Positions 33,000 through 42,073 of a DNA stretch of 64,000 nt are shown piece after piece. Under the pieces are notes generated by a model. The model worked only from the letters and a program-made list of their open reading frames with translations. It ran no database searches and was not told where the DNA came from. The position numbers were made by a program, and so were the translations under genes. This stretch comes from Paenibacillus lemnae (lineage in GTDB: Bacteria; Bacillota; Bacilli; Paenibacillales; Paenibacillaceae). Each line of letters begins with the position of its first letter. The stretch's first letter is position 1. Location: NCBI RefSeq assembly GCF_012933385.1, contig NZ_JABBPN010000016.1:37820-101819 (forward strand). Reading direction: 5' to 3'.

Positions 33000-34355
33000 A
33001 TGATGTCTTCTCTGGATCCCGTTCTGATGAGCCGGATATTAACAGCAGTCACGTTATTTGTACATATTGTTCTTGCGACGATCGGTGTCGGCATTCCCGT
33101 GATGCTGGCATTGGCGGAGTGGAGGGGGATCCGCACCGGTGATATGCACTACACGCTTCTCGCCCGCAGATGGGCCAGAGGTTACGTGATCACCGTCGCT
33201 GTCGGTGTGGTGACCGGCACGGCGATCGGGCTCCAGCTGAGCCTGCTGTGGCCGACCTTTATGCGTGTAGCAGGCAAGGCTATAGCGCTGCCTCTGTTTA
33301 TGGAGACCTTCGCTTTTTTCGTAGAGGCAATTTTTCTCGGAATCTACCTGTATACGTGGGACCGTTTTAAGAGCAAGTATACGCATTTGCTGCTGCTGAT
33401 TCCCGTCGCGATCGGATCATCGGCGTCGGCTTTTTTTATTACAAGCATGAACGCTTTTATGAACCAGCCTCAGGGCTTTGAATGGGTCAACGGGGTGTTT
33501 ACCAACGTGAATCCTTTTATTGCCATGATGAACCCGGCGACACCAAGCAAGGTGGCCCATGTACTGGCTTCCGCATATACGACCAGTGCAGCAGCATTGG
33601 CGAGCATTGCAGCCTACAGCCTGCTGCGCGGCAGCAAACACGTCTATTTCAAAAAAGCGCTGAAGCTTACCGTCATCTCCACCTTTGTCTTCGCCATTGC
33701 GACTATCACCATCGGCGATTTCTCCGGTAAATTCCTGGCCAAGTTTCAGCCGGAGAAGCTGGCGGCCATGGAGTGGCATTTTGATACGATGACAGAGGCT
33801 CCGCTGATCTACGGCGGTGTTCTGGATGAGAACAACGATATCAAATATGCCCTTAAAATCCCTTACGCGCTAAGCATTTTGGCCGGCAACCGGCCAAATA
33901 CTGAAGTGATCGGGCTGAATGAGTTCCCTGAGGATGAACGTCCCCCGCTTATGATTCATTATTTCTTCGATTTAAAAGTAACCAATGGTGTCCTGCTTGT
34001 CCTGATCCCGCTGCTGTACATGTTTCGCAGGAAGCTGCCCGGCAAAAAACCGTATCCTAAGTGGCTGCTAATTGCGATACTCGCTCTGGGTCCATCGGCG
34101 ATGGTAGCCATCTGGCTGGGCTGGTTTCTGGCTGAAATCGGCAGACAGCCGTGGATTGTCAGGGGATATATGAAAGTGGCGGAGGCGGCCACCACGTCTC
34201 CAAGTGTAGGCTGGATGCTGGTGCTGTTTATTCTACTTTATCTGGTGCTGACCGTATCGGCCGTGAAGGTGCTGAGCCGCCTGTTCCGCAACAAGAATGC
34301 AGAGGAAGAGTTGAAGCAGCTGGGCTGGGATGAACAGGGAGGGCGGGAATCATGA
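33000..34355 (+). CDS. cydA: Cytochrome bd-type quinol oxidase subunit I
   Basis: A 451-residue integral membrane protein of about nine helices that oxidises quinol and reduces oxygen without pumping protons. The N-terminal haem-ligand His is at residue 22 (LFVHIVLATIG), METFAFFVEAIFLG near 105 carries the conserved Glu residues, and GRQPW is at about 375. The periplasmic Q-loop is short, as in Firmicute enzymes. I chose ATG 33000 behind AAGGAG. The stop overlaps cydB by 4 bases. The divergence from the classical CydA suggests the YthA/CIO-like branch, but this is not certain. Confidence 0.93.
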   Translation: MMSSLDPVLMSRILTAVTLFVHIVLATIGVGIPVMLALAEWRGIRTGDMHYTLLARRWARGYVITVAVGVVTGTAIGLQLSLLWPTFMRVAGKAIALPLFMETFAFFVEAIFLGIYLYTWDRFKSKYTHLLLLIPVAIGSSASAFFITSMNAFMNQPQGFEWVNGVFTNVNPFIAMMNPATPSKVAHVLASAYTTSAAALASIAAYSLLRGSKHVYFKKALKLTVISTFVFAIATITIGDFSGKFLAKFQPEKLAAMEWHFDTMTEAPLIYGGVLDENNDIKYALKIPYALSILAGNRPNTEVIGLNEFPEDERPPLMIHYFFDLKVTNGVLLVLIPLLYMFRRKLPGKKPYPKWLLIAILALGPSAMVAIWLGWFLAEIGRQPWIVRGYMKVAEAATTSPSVGWMLVLFILLYLVLTVSAVKVLSRLFRNKNAEEELKQLGWDEQGGRES

Positions 34356-35383
34356 GTTATGGATTAGCAGCTATCGCGGTGTTATGGACCTTCTTGTTCG
34401 GCTATCTCATCATCGCTTCGATTGACTTCGGAGCGGGATTTTTCAGCTTTTACAGTGTGCTGACTGGTCATGAGAACAAAATACACAACATTATTCAGCG
34501 TTATCTTTCACCTGTATGGGAAGTGACCAATGTGTTTCTCATCTTTTTTGTGGTGGGGCTGGTTGCTTTTTTTCCCGATGCTGCTTATTACTATGGTACG
34601 GCGCTGCTGGTGCCCGGCAGTCTGGCAACCGTCCTGCTGGCGCTTCGTGGAGCTTATTATGCGTACAATACTTATGGTCACCATAAGGAACATAATAAAA
34701 TATATATGGCGGTGTACGGTGCAACCGGTTTGCTGATTCCAGCAGCCCTGTCCACCATTTTAGCGATCTCCGAAGGTGGAATCATTTACGAATCGGAGGG
34801 TAAGGTGGGGCTAAGCTGGGTAAATTTCTTTATGAACCCGTATACGTGGTCGGTCATCCTGCTGGCGCTCGTAAGTGTGCTCTATATTTCCGCGATGTTC
34901 TTGTGTTATTATGCGGACCGGGCCGGCGACACCGCAGCTTTTCATGTGGTGCGCGGATATGCGCTGATGTGGAGCGGACCGACCATCGCTGCATCTCTGC
35001 TCGCTTTTTTTCAGATTAACCGGCAAAATCCGGAGCATTTTCAATCCATGCTGAACATGAGTTGGATGTTTATCGCCTCCTTTGTATGTTTTTTGCTGGC
35101 CGTGTATCTTGTGTGGAAGCGGGAACGCCTGGGGCTCTCGTTTATCTTCGTCATTTTGCAGTTTGCTTTCGCCTGGTATGGTTATGGACGTTCGCATCTG
35201 CCGTACATATTGTACAAACAGATCAGTGTGAATGAGAGTATTACCAACGACACGATGGCTGTAGCGATGATCAGTGCATTCGTGTTGGGACTGCTCGTGT
35301 TGATTCCGTCTCTGATTCTGCTGCTCAAGCTGTTTCTGTTTAATGCGAACTATGTACAGGGCGAACCTGCGAAGAGGAGGTAA
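34352..35383 (+). CDS. cydB: Cytochrome bd-type quinol oxidase subunit II
   Basis: A 343-residue membrane protein with about eight to nine helices. The N-terminal LFGYLIIASIDFGAGFFSF segment with its conserved Asp is typical of CydB, followed by SPVWEVTNVFLIFFVVGLVAFFP. It pairs with CydA and stabilises the haem-containing subunit. The start overlaps the cydA stop by 4 bases and the next small gene begins 4 bases after its stop, so the three are one translational unit. Confidence 0.93.
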   Translation: MSYGLAAIAVLWTFLFGYLIIASIDFGAGFFSFYSVLTGHENKIHNIIQRYLSPVWEVTNVFLIFFVVGLVAFFPDAAYYYGTALLVPGSLATVLLALRGAYYAYNTYGHHKEHNKIYMAVYGATGLLIPAALSTILAISEGGIIYESEGKVGLSWVNFFMNPYTWSVILLALVSVLYISAMFLCYYADRAGDTAAFHVVRGYALMWSGPTIAASLLAFFQINRQNPEHFQSMLNMSWMFIASFVCFLLAVYLVWKRERLGLSFIFVILQFAFAWYGYGRSHLPYILYKQISVNESITNDTMAVAMISAFVLGLLVLIPSLILLLKLFLFNANYVQGEPAKRR

Positions 35384-35387
35384 GGGC

Positions 35388-35489
35388 ATGGAGGATTTTA
35401 ATATTTTTATTGCACCGCTGCTGACCGTTGCAGCATCCGTAGCTTTTATGGTTGTATATGCGATGAAATATAAAGATCCGTCAGAATAA
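35388..35489 (+). CDS. cydS: CydS-like 33-residue subunit of cytochrome bd oxidase
   Basis: A 33-residue reading frame 4 bases after cydB with a strong GAGGAGG site and ATG. The protein has one membrane helix (about 6-25, APLLTVAASVAFMVVYAM) with a short polar N-terminus and a charged C-terminus. The Geobacillus bd oxidase structure contains a third subunit, CydS, of about the same length and pattern, including an early AP followed by a helix. The role there is structural support of a haem site in CydA. Assignment is by position, length and pattern. Confidence 0.75.
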   Translation: MEDFNIFIAPLLTVAASVAFMVVYAMKYKDPSE

Positions 35490-35551
35490 GGGTGTAATTG
35501 AAGGGTTTCCTGAAAAAGGGTTAAAATAAAGGTGTGGGAAGGAGGGGGAGC

Positions 35552-36526
35552 ATGCCTAGAATAAGGTATAACAATATTGATAATGTGAGTACGGATAAGA
35601 CATTGAAACAGTTCAGACAATGGCGTGAGGAGCGGAAGCTGAAGCGAAAAGATTACTCCTACGTCATTCCGAATATGTCGCCGGACCTGGATTATTTACA
35701 TGGCAACCGGCATGAAACCTCTGTGACCTGGGTGGGACATGCGACTTTCTTTATCCAGTATGAAGGGCTGAACATTGTTACGGATCCGGTATGGGCCAAG
35801 CGTATGGCGTTTACCAAGCGGCTGGGGGAACCCGGGATTCCGATTACGGACATTCCACCGCTGGATGTGATTCTCATCTCGCATTCCCATTATGATCATC
35901 TGCACGTGGCTTCGATCCGGAAGCTTTACCGGGCTGATACAACTATTGTCGTGCCGGTCGGCCTTCGCAAGAAAATGATGGCCAAAGGCTTTCGGCGGGT
36001 CATTGAGATGCAGTGGTGGGAAACCATAACAATCCGGGATGTCGACATTTCTTTTGTGCCCACCCAGCACTGGACACGGCGCACACCATTTGATACGAAT
36101 ACGTCTCACTGGGGCGGCTTTGTACTGGAGCCGCATACCGGAAGCAGGGACGAGACCAGACTGCTGCCCCCGAATCTGTATTTTGCCGGTGACAGCGGAT
36201 ATTTTCCGGGCTTTAAAGATATCGGACGGCGCTTTAACATTCATATTGCACTTATGCCGATCGGGGCCTATGAACCCGAATGGTTCATGACCTCCCAGCA
36301 CGTTAATCCGGAAGAGGCGCTGCAAGCATTTCTGGATGTGGAGGCCGAGACGATGATTCCGATGCACTACGGAACCTTCAAGCTGGCGGATGATACGGCA
36401 CAGGAGGCCCTGGAGCGGATGGAAGCAGAACGCGCCCGGCTTGGCATCCAGGAGGAACAGATCCGGGTGCTGAAATACGGCGAAACCTTCAGGGTCGGAC
36501 CTGAGGAGAGAAGCACCGAGCAATAG
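35552..36526 (+). CDS. MBL-fold metallo-hydrolase, NAPE-PLD-like
   Basis: A 324-residue metallo-beta-lactamase-fold enzyme. The metal motif HSHYDHLH begins at residue 111, the further ligands lie in PTQHWT, LYFAGDSGYFPGF and MIPMHYGTF. The N-terminal VTWVGHATFFIQYEGLNIVTDPVW is typical of the N-acyl-phosphatidylethanolamine phospholipase D-like and UlaG-like subgroup. The substrate is unknown. ATG 35552 follows GGAAGGAGGGGG. The gene follows the cyd operon by 62 bases, but no functional link is evident. Confidence 0.9.
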   Translation: MPRIRYNNIDNVSTDKTLKQFRQWREERKLKRKDYSYVIPNMSPDLDYLHGNRHETSVTWVGHATFFIQYEGLNIVTDPVWAKRMAFTKRLGEPGIPITDIPPLDVILISHSHYDHLHVASIRKLYRADTTIVVPVGLRKKMMAKGFRRVIEMQWWETITIRDVDISFVPTQHWTRRTPFDTNTSHWGGFVLEPHTGSRDETRLLPPNLYFAGDSGYFPGFKDIGRRFNIHIALMPIGAYEPEWFMTSQHVNPEEALQAFLDVEAETMIPMHYGTFKLADDTAQEALERMEAERARLGIQEEQIRVLKYGETFRVGPEERSTEQ

Positions 36527-36543
36527 CCGGGGCTATGGCAAAC

Positions 36544-36580
36544 AAAAGCGGGACCGCATTCTACAGGCGGTCCCGCTTTT
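36544..36580 (+). terminator. Rho-independent terminator after the MBL-fold gene
   Basis: AAAAGCGGGACCGC pairs perfectly with GCGGTCCCGCTTTT around a 9-base loop. It can also serve the convergent AraC gene. Confidence 0.9.
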
Positions 36581-36619
36581 GTACTTATGTGATTGTATTA
36601 CATTCGACCTTCTTTTTTG

Positions 36620-37513
36620 TCAATCATTATTCATGTATGTTTTGGTATAAGCCTGTCTGAAATTTGTGGGGGTTATATTCTCATACTTCTTAAACAATTT
36701 CATGAAATATTTCTCGTCTGGGATTCCGACTGCTGAAGAGACTTCTTTTATGCTTAACATGCTGCGAGACAATAAATCCTTTGCTTTCGCAATTTTCTGA
36801 AGATGGATATATTCTTGCAGATTCATCCCTGTACCTTTTTTAAAATATCGAGAAAGATAAGCTTTGTTGTAATTGAATTTGTCGGCAACCATAGCAACGG
36901 TGAGATTATTCAGAGCATGAATTCGTGTCCACTCTATAATTTTTTCAAGGTTCGCTTTTCTTCCATCCTCGTTTTTCAAGATATTAAAATCAGTTATTGT
37001 TTGTTCAGAAAGCTCAATGATTAGGGAAGTCAGTAAATAGTAGGTGCTGTAATTGGTATAGTAATTTGATTGTACCGTGTGCAGCAACTGGTGGAATAAT
37101 ATATTTATTCTCTCTATGCTATGAGGTGCCGAGAAGATTGGAATAAATACTTCGTCAGCTTTAGATTGTGAATCAGGATCATTGCGTAAGCACCGTTTTT
37201 TTTCATTCATAAGATCAGAATCAATGAATTGATAATCTTGGGGGAAATTAAAATGAAACCAATAAAAGGACAGCCCTTTTTCGCTTTCTCTATAACCTAG
37301 ATGTGTTACGTCTGGTTGGAGCAGCAGCACATTACCAGGTTTCACTTCGTATTGAACACCGGCCTGTTGAATGTACAGGGTTTGTTTGATTCCAATAATA
37401 ATTTCGAAGTTATTGATCGTACGTTTAGCGTGTAACCACGGAAGTTCAGAGATAAATTGTCCGCAGGATATAAACTCCAAAGGTTTTGTTATATTTGTTG
37501 TGATAAATTGCAT
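36620..37513 (-). CDS. AraC-family transcriptional regulator, AT-rich
   Basis: A 297-residue regulator. The N-terminal cupin-like part includes KPGNVLLLQPDVTHLGYRESEKGLSFYWFHF. The C-terminal 100 residues carry AraC helix-turn-helix motifs (LTVAMVADKFNYNKAYLSRYFKK and IKEVSSAVGIPDEKYFMKLFKK). It is divergent from the GH127 gene and probably controls it. Sampled 60-base lines within the gene are only 30-35 percent GC against about 50 percent in neighbours, and codon use is correspondingly AT-rich, which suggests recent transfer together with the next gene. Confidence 0.9.
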   Translation of the reverse strand: MQFITTNITKPLEFISCGQFISELPWLHAKRTINNFEIIIGIKQTLYIQQAGVQYEVKPGNVLLLQPDVTHLGYRESEKGLSFYWFHFNFPQDYQFIDSDLMNEKKRCLRNDPDSQSKADEVFIPIFSAPHSIERINILFHQLLHTVQSNYYTNYSTYYLLTSLIIELSEQTITDFNILKNEDGRKANLEKIIEWTRIHALNNLTVAMVADKFNYNKAYLSRYFKKGTGMNLQEYIHLQKIAKAKDLLSRSMLSIKEVSSAVGIPDEKYFMKLFKKYENITPTNFRQAYTKTYMNND

Positions 37514-37699
37514 GGATCCGTTAAGCCTCCCGGAATAATCCTATCTGAAGCTAGCATAGTTTAATACAAAATAAAGGTCAATATCGTACACCTAATATCA
37601 CGCTTGAACTACCGACAATGCCAACTCACGGGCATATACTGTAATTATCGAACCAAGTACTTCATAGAAAACTTTATGTACCGTGAGGGGAGAAATTTA

Positions 37700-39658
37700 A
37701 TGAACCGTTTAGATTTTAAATCGAAAATGCTGCCTTTGACCGATGTACAAATTAGCGACCCATTCTGGTCAAGATATATTAACCTTGTCCGGGATGTAGT
37801 CGTTCCTTACCAATGGAACGCACTTAACGATCTTATTCCAGATGCAGAGCCTAGCCATGCGATTAAAAACTTCAAGATTGCAGCAGGACTTGAAGAAGGC
37901 GATTTTTATGGCATGGTGTTCCAGGATTCTGACGTGGCCAAGTGGCTTGAGGCTGCAGCCTATTTGCTTGCTGCTGAACCTGACCCCCAATTGGAGCAAA
38001 TTGCGGACGAAGTTATTGATATTATCGCTAAAGCCCAATTGGAAGACGGATATTTAAATACGTATTATACATTGAAAGAACCCGGAAATCGGTGGACTAA
38101 TCTGACTGAATGTCACGAGTTGTATTGTGCAGGTCACATGATCGAAGCAGCAGTTGCTTATTATAAAGCGACAAGCAAGCAGAAGATACTTGATGTGGTC
38201 TGTAAATTTGCTGATTATCTCTGCAAAGTTTTTGGTCCGGGGCCGGACCAGCTGAAAGGCTATGATGGACATCAGGAAATTGAATTGGCATTGATGAAGT
38301 TATATGAAGTGACTGGAAACAAGGATTATATGAAACTATGTCAGTTCTTTCTTCAAGAGAGAGGGCAGGAGCCGCATTTTTATGAAATCGAGTTCAACAA
38401 GCGTGGCGGCGTCACCCATTTCGGTGAGGGGATGACTAAAAATAAAGAATATAGCCAGGCTCATGCACCAATACATAAGCAAGATAAAGCGGTGGGGCAT
38501 GCAGTTCGGTTTGTTTATATGTGTACGGGAATGGCACACCTGGCTGCTGTCACAGGCGACCCTGAATTGTTTGCATCCTGTGAAAGACTTTGGGACAACA
38601 TGGAAAAAAAGCAGATGTATATTACCGGGGGGATTGGCTCTCAAAGTCATGGAGAAGCATTTAGCACAGATTACGACTTGCCCAATGACACGGTTTATGC
38701 GGAAACATGTGCTTCCGTTGGCTTAGTCTTTTTTGCCCAAAGAATGTTATTGCTGCAAGCCGATCGTCGTTATGCAGATGCATTGGAAAGGTCCTTATAT
38801 AATACAGTTATAGCCGGGATGTCTCAGGATGGTAAGAGTTTCTTTTACGTTAATCCGCTTGAGGTTCATCCTGACGCTTGCAAAGCTAATCAGAACTACA
38901 GTCATGTCAAAACAACTCGGCAGGGCTGGTTCGGATGTGCTTGTTGTCCGCCCAACGTAGCCCGCTTGTTAGCATCGCTCAGCCAATACGTGTATACAGT
39001 ACGAGAAAGAACTGTATATGCCAACCTTTATATCAGTGGGGAAGCTAAGGTTGACTTGAATGGAAATCAGATTCTTATTAAGCAAGATTCCAATTACCCT
39101 TGGGAAGGTAATATTCGTTTTGCCATTAGAGCGGCTCAAGTCACTGATTTCACGTTAGCGCTTCGAATTCCAGCATGGTGCGAGAATGCTTCAGTCTCAG
39201 TTAATGGTGTTGAGCAGTCATTGGATGGGCTGATTGTTAACGGCTATGCGATGCTGGAAGGTTCATGGAAGACAGGAGATCAGATTGAACTTGTGCTTCC
39301 AATGGAGGTTGCCCGAATGAAGGGCCATCCTTTGGTACGTCAAACGGCAGGAAAAGTAGCTATTCAACGCGGTCCGTTTGTATATTGTTTGGAAGAGATC
39401 GATAACGGATCGAATTTGCATCAATTCAGCTTGCCAAGAGATGCCAAGTTTGTAGTAGAGGAAGATCCAGCCTTATTCCATGGCGTACGGACCATTACCA
39501 CTACCGGAGTAAAACACAATGCAAACGATTGGGGAGAGGAATTGTACAAGCGTGACGCTGTGCTGGAAGAGAGCAAAATAAAGATGAAATTTATCCCGTA
39601 CTACGCATGGGCTAATCGAGGCGAGGGAGAAATGCGCGTCTGGGTAGAGGATAAATAA
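37700..39658 (+). CDS. GH127 beta-L-arabinofuranosidase-like glycoside hydrolase
   Basis: A 652-residue cytoplasmic glycosidase with no signal peptide. The GH127 metal and catalytic set is present: Glu335 and Cys337 in YAETCASVG, and Cys415/Cys416 in FGCACCPPN. In the Bifidobacterium enzyme HypBA1 the matching residues are Glu338, Cys340, Cys417 and Cys418 with Cys417 as nucleophile, so spacing fits closely. It probably releases beta-linked L-arabinofuranose from oligosaccharides. ATG 37700 follows GAGGGGAGA; a longer frame from 37604 lacks a ribosome site. It is divergent from an AraC regulator. No transporter for its substrate lies nearby. Confidence 0.93.
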   Translation: MNRLDFKSKMLPLTDVQISDPFWSRYINLVRDVVVPYQWNALNDLIPDAEPSHAIKNFKIAAGLEEGDFYGMVFQDSDVAKWLEAAAYLLAAEPDPQLEQIADEVIDIIAKAQLEDGYLNTYYTLKEPGNRWTNLTECHELYCAGHMIEAAVAYYKATSKQKILDVVCKFADYLCKVFGPGPDQLKGYDGHQEIELALMKLYEVTGNKDYMKLCQFFLQERGQEPHFYEIEFNKRGGVTHFGEGMTKNKEYSQAHAPIHKQDKAVGHAVRFVYMCTGMAHLAAVTGDPELFASCERLWDNMEKKQMYITGGIGSQSHGEAFSTDYDLPNDTVYAETCASVGLVFFAQRMLLLQADRRYADALERSLYNTVIAGMSQDGKSFFYVNPLEVHPDACKANQNYSHVKTTRQGWFGCACCPPNVARLLASLSQYVYTVRERTVYANLYISGEAKVDLNGNQILIKQDSNYPWEGNIRFAIRAAQVTDFTLALRIPAWCENASVSVNGVEQSLDGLIVNGYAMLEGSWKTGDQIELVLPMEVARMKGHPLVRQTAGKVAIQRGPFVYCLEEIDNGSNLHQFSLPRDAKFVVEEDPALFHGVRTITTTGVKHNANDWGEELYKRDAVLEESKIKMKFIPYYAWANRGEGEMRVWVEDK

Positions 39659-39709
39659 GAGCAGGATTTATCAAGAATAAAAATTAGCTAGCGGCTTCGA
39701 TATGATCAT

Positions 39710-39755
39710 AGGCGGATTAGACAAGAGTAATATCCTGTCTAATCCGCCTGCTTTT
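39710..39755 (+). terminator. Rho-independent terminator after the GH127 gene
   Basis: AGGCGGATTAGACA pairs perfectly with TGTCTAATCCGCCT around a 12-base loop, followed by GCTTTTG. Confidence 0.83.
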
Positions 39756-39886
39756 GTTTGCACGGAGCGTCACCTGGCCCCTTTTGAAAATATCCCATGT
39801 TTTTCTGAACCCAAAGCTTCGTTATAAAGTCTTATTGTGCTATAATGTGCGAAAACCCAATGATGATAAAAGGATGGTAATGCTTA

Positions 39887-41512
39887 ATGATCAGTACAAG
39901 CGGCGTAACGCTCCGCTATGGCAAACGAGCACTCTTTGAAGATGTAAATATAAAATTCACCCCCGGGAACTGTTATGGTCTGATCGGAGCCAACGGTGCC
40001 GGTAAATCTACATTCCTGAAAATTCTGTCCGGCGAAATTGAACCGAACCAGGGTGAAGTTCATATGACCCCGAACGAGCGGATGGCGGTTCTGAAGCAGA
40101 ACCATTACGAGTATGACCAGTATCCGGTTTTGGAGACTGTAATCATGGGTCACTCCCGTCTTTATAAAATTATGAAGGAAAAGGATGCCCTGTACGCCAA
40201 GGCGGATTTTTCTGAAGAAGATGGCATGCGCGCCGGTGAACTGGAAGGTGAATTTGCTGAACTCAATGGATGGGATGCAGAGCCGGATGCTTCAGCACTC
40301 CTGATTGGCCTGGGTATTCCACGTGAGATGCATGACAAGAATATGTCAGAACTCAGCGGTAATGAGAAGGTCCGCGTCCTGCTGGCGCAGGCCCTGTTCG
40401 GACGCCCTCACAACCTGCTGCTGGATGAGCCGACGAACCATTTGGATCTGGAGTCCATTCAATGGCTGGAAAATTTCCTGATGGATTATGAAGGCACCGT
40501 TATTGTGGTATCTCATGACCGTCACTTCTTGAACAAAGTATGTACGCACATTGCGGATATCGATTTCGGCAAAATCCAGATGTATGTCGGCAACTACGAC
40601 TTCTGGTACGAATCCAGCCAGCTGGCTCTTCAGCTGCAGCGCGATGCGAACAAGAAGAAGGAAGAGAAGATCAAGGAGCTTCAAGCTTTTATTCAGCGTT
40701 TCTCTGCGAATGCTTCAAAATCCAAGCAGGCCACTTCCCGGAAGAAGCAGCTGGATAAAATTACGCTGGACGATCTGCGTCCTTCCAACCGTAAATATCC
40801 TTTCTTGAACTTCAAGCCGGAGCGTGAAGCAGGCAAGCAGCTGCTGACGGTTGACGGAATTACGAAGAGCGTAGATGGCGAGAAGGTGCTGGACAACATC
40901 AATTTTGTAGTCAATAAAGGCGACAAAATTGCATTTGTCGGCCCGAACAGCCTGCCTAAGACGACGTTATTCCAGGTTATTACCGGCGAAACCGAAGCAG
41001 AAGCGGGCGAGTACAGCTGGGGTGTCACCACAACCCAGGCGTATTTCCCGAAAGACAACTCGGAATATTTCGATGGTGTCGATATGAACCTGGTGGAATG
41101 GCTCCGTCAATATTCCAAGGATCAGGATGAAACGTTCCTGCGCGGATTCCTCGGACGGATGCTGTTCTCCGGCGAAGAAGCATTGAAGAAAGCGAGCGTG
41201 CTGTCCGGAGGCGAGAAGGTCCGCTGTATGCTGGCCAAAATGATGCTCAACGGCGCCAATGTGCTGATTTTCGATGAGCCGACGAATCACTTGGATCTGG
41301 AATCGATCACCGCGCTCAACAACGGATTGATCGATTTTGACGGCACCATCCTCTTTACCTCGCATGACCATCAGTTCATTCAGACCATTGCGAACCGGAT
41401 CATCGAGATTACACCGAATGGTGTGATTGACCGCGTTATGAGCTACGATGAATATCTGGAGAGCGAAGAGGTCAAAGGACTGCGCGAGAATATGTATCCT
41501 GTAGAAGTATAG
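39887..41512 (+). CDS. ykpA: ABC-F family ATPase (YkpA/YbiT-like)
   Basis: A 541-residue soluble protein with two ABC domains and no membrane part; ABC-F proteins act on ribosomes. Domain 1 has Walker A GANGAGKST (34-42), signature LSGNE (156-160) and Walker B LLLDEPTNHLDLES. The linker 240-300 is charged and helical, as in the ribosome-binding P-site tRNA motif. Domain 2 has a weak Walker A, GPNSLPKTT (352-360), but an intact LSGGE signature and FDEPTNHLDLES. Order and tail (WGVTTTQAYFPKDNSEYF) match B. subtilis YkpA. It is a single gene with a strong terminator behind it. Confidence 0.92.
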   Translation: MISTSGVTLRYGKRALFEDVNIKFTPGNCYGLIGANGAGKSTFLKILSGEIEPNQGEVHMTPNERMAVLKQNHYEYDQYPVLETVIMGHSRLYKIMKEKDALYAKADFSEEDGMRAGELEGEFAELNGWDAEPDASALLIGLGIPREMHDKNMSELSGNEKVRVLLAQALFGRPHNLLLDEPTNHLDLESIQWLENFLMDYEGTVIVVSHDRHFLNKVCTHIADIDFGKIQMYVGNYDFWYESSQLALQLQRDANKKKEEKIKELQAFIQRFSANASKSKQATSRKKQLDKITLDDLRPSNRKYPFLNFKPEREAGKQLLTVDGITKSVDGEKVLDNINFVVNKGDKIAFVGPNSLPKTTLFQVITGETEAEAGEYSWGVTTTQAYFPKDNSEYFDGVDMNLVEWLRQYSKDQDETFLRGFLGRMLFSGEEALKKASVLSGGEKVRCMLAKMMLNGANVLIFDEPTNHLDLESITALNNGLIDFDGTILFTSHDHQFIQTIANRIIEITPNGVIDRVMSYDEYLESEEVKGLRENMYPVEV

Positions 41513-41531
41513 AATTTTATACTATGTTAAA

Positions 41532-41587
41532 AGAACAAGCACAGGCCGCCCGGTCAGTCAAATGACCGGGCGGCCTGTGCTTGTTCT
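41532..41587. terminator. Long bidirectional terminator
   Basis: AGAACAAGCACAGGCCGCCC(GGTCA) pairs over 25 bases with its exact complement around a 6-base loop. It lies between the convergent ykpA and small-protein genes. Confidence 0.88.
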
Positions 41588-41605
41588 GCAGCCTCAAACC
41601 TGTTT

Positions 41606-41794
41606 CTAGGAGCCACCTGTACGGCGGCGCTGGTTATTCGGCTTTTTATTGTTCTGACTTTTCATCTTCTGTACACTGCCTGGCTGAAACGAACCCGATT
41701 TGCCGGATGCGCCGCCATTTTTTTTCTGTTCCAGCTTCTGACGAATGGCATCAGCAAGATTTACTTTCTTCGGACCGCTTTGTTCTTCTGTCAT
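41606..41794 (-). CDS. Small basic, low-complexity protein
   Basis: A 62-residue protein behind a GGGGGAG site. It begins with a short conserved-looking helix (VNLADAIRQKLEQKK) and continues as a Gly/Ser/Asn/Lys-rich disordered tail ending in RRRTGG. Net charge is strongly positive, so nucleic-acid or cell-wall binding is possible. I do not recognise the family. Its strong ribosome site and a terminator downstream support a real gene. Confidence 0.65.
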   Translation of the reverse strand: MTEEQSGPKKVNLADAIRQKLEQKKNGGASGKSGSFQPGSVQKMKSQNNKKPNNQRRRTGGS

Positions 41795-42029
41795 GAAGGT
41801 CTCCCCCTCGGTGTGTATACTTTGTCCTCATTTTATTCGTTTTTAAAACGAACAGCAAGGGTAACAATAAAACTATTGCGGCAGGTTTTTGCTCACATTG
41901 AGCACAGGCAACTTATTTTCGCAGTGCTTACAACGTTTTATTTGTCTTACAAGGTTTCCCGGCACCCAGAACGTTGCTCTGGACCCACTAGCAATTCCTT
42001 TGCTAGGATGGTTAAAGAAGAAATTGGAA

Positions 42030-42051
42030 CTTGACTGAAAGGTCAGTTAAG
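42030..42051 (+). promoter_or_regulatory. Inverted repeat upstream of the CDF transporter
   Basis: CTTGACTGA and TCAGTTAAG are complementary at 8 of 9 positions around AAGG. It lies 22 bases before the start codon and has the size of a repressor operator. The regulator is unknown. The rest of the 41795-42073 gap shows no gene. Confidence 0.4.
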
Positions 42052-42073
42052 CAGTAAAGGAGCGAAACGCATT

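Noticed and set aside
41795..42073. yybP-ykoY manganese riboswitch before the CDF gene
   Set aside because: I looked for its conserved blocks and terminator and found neither; only a short inverted repeat is present.
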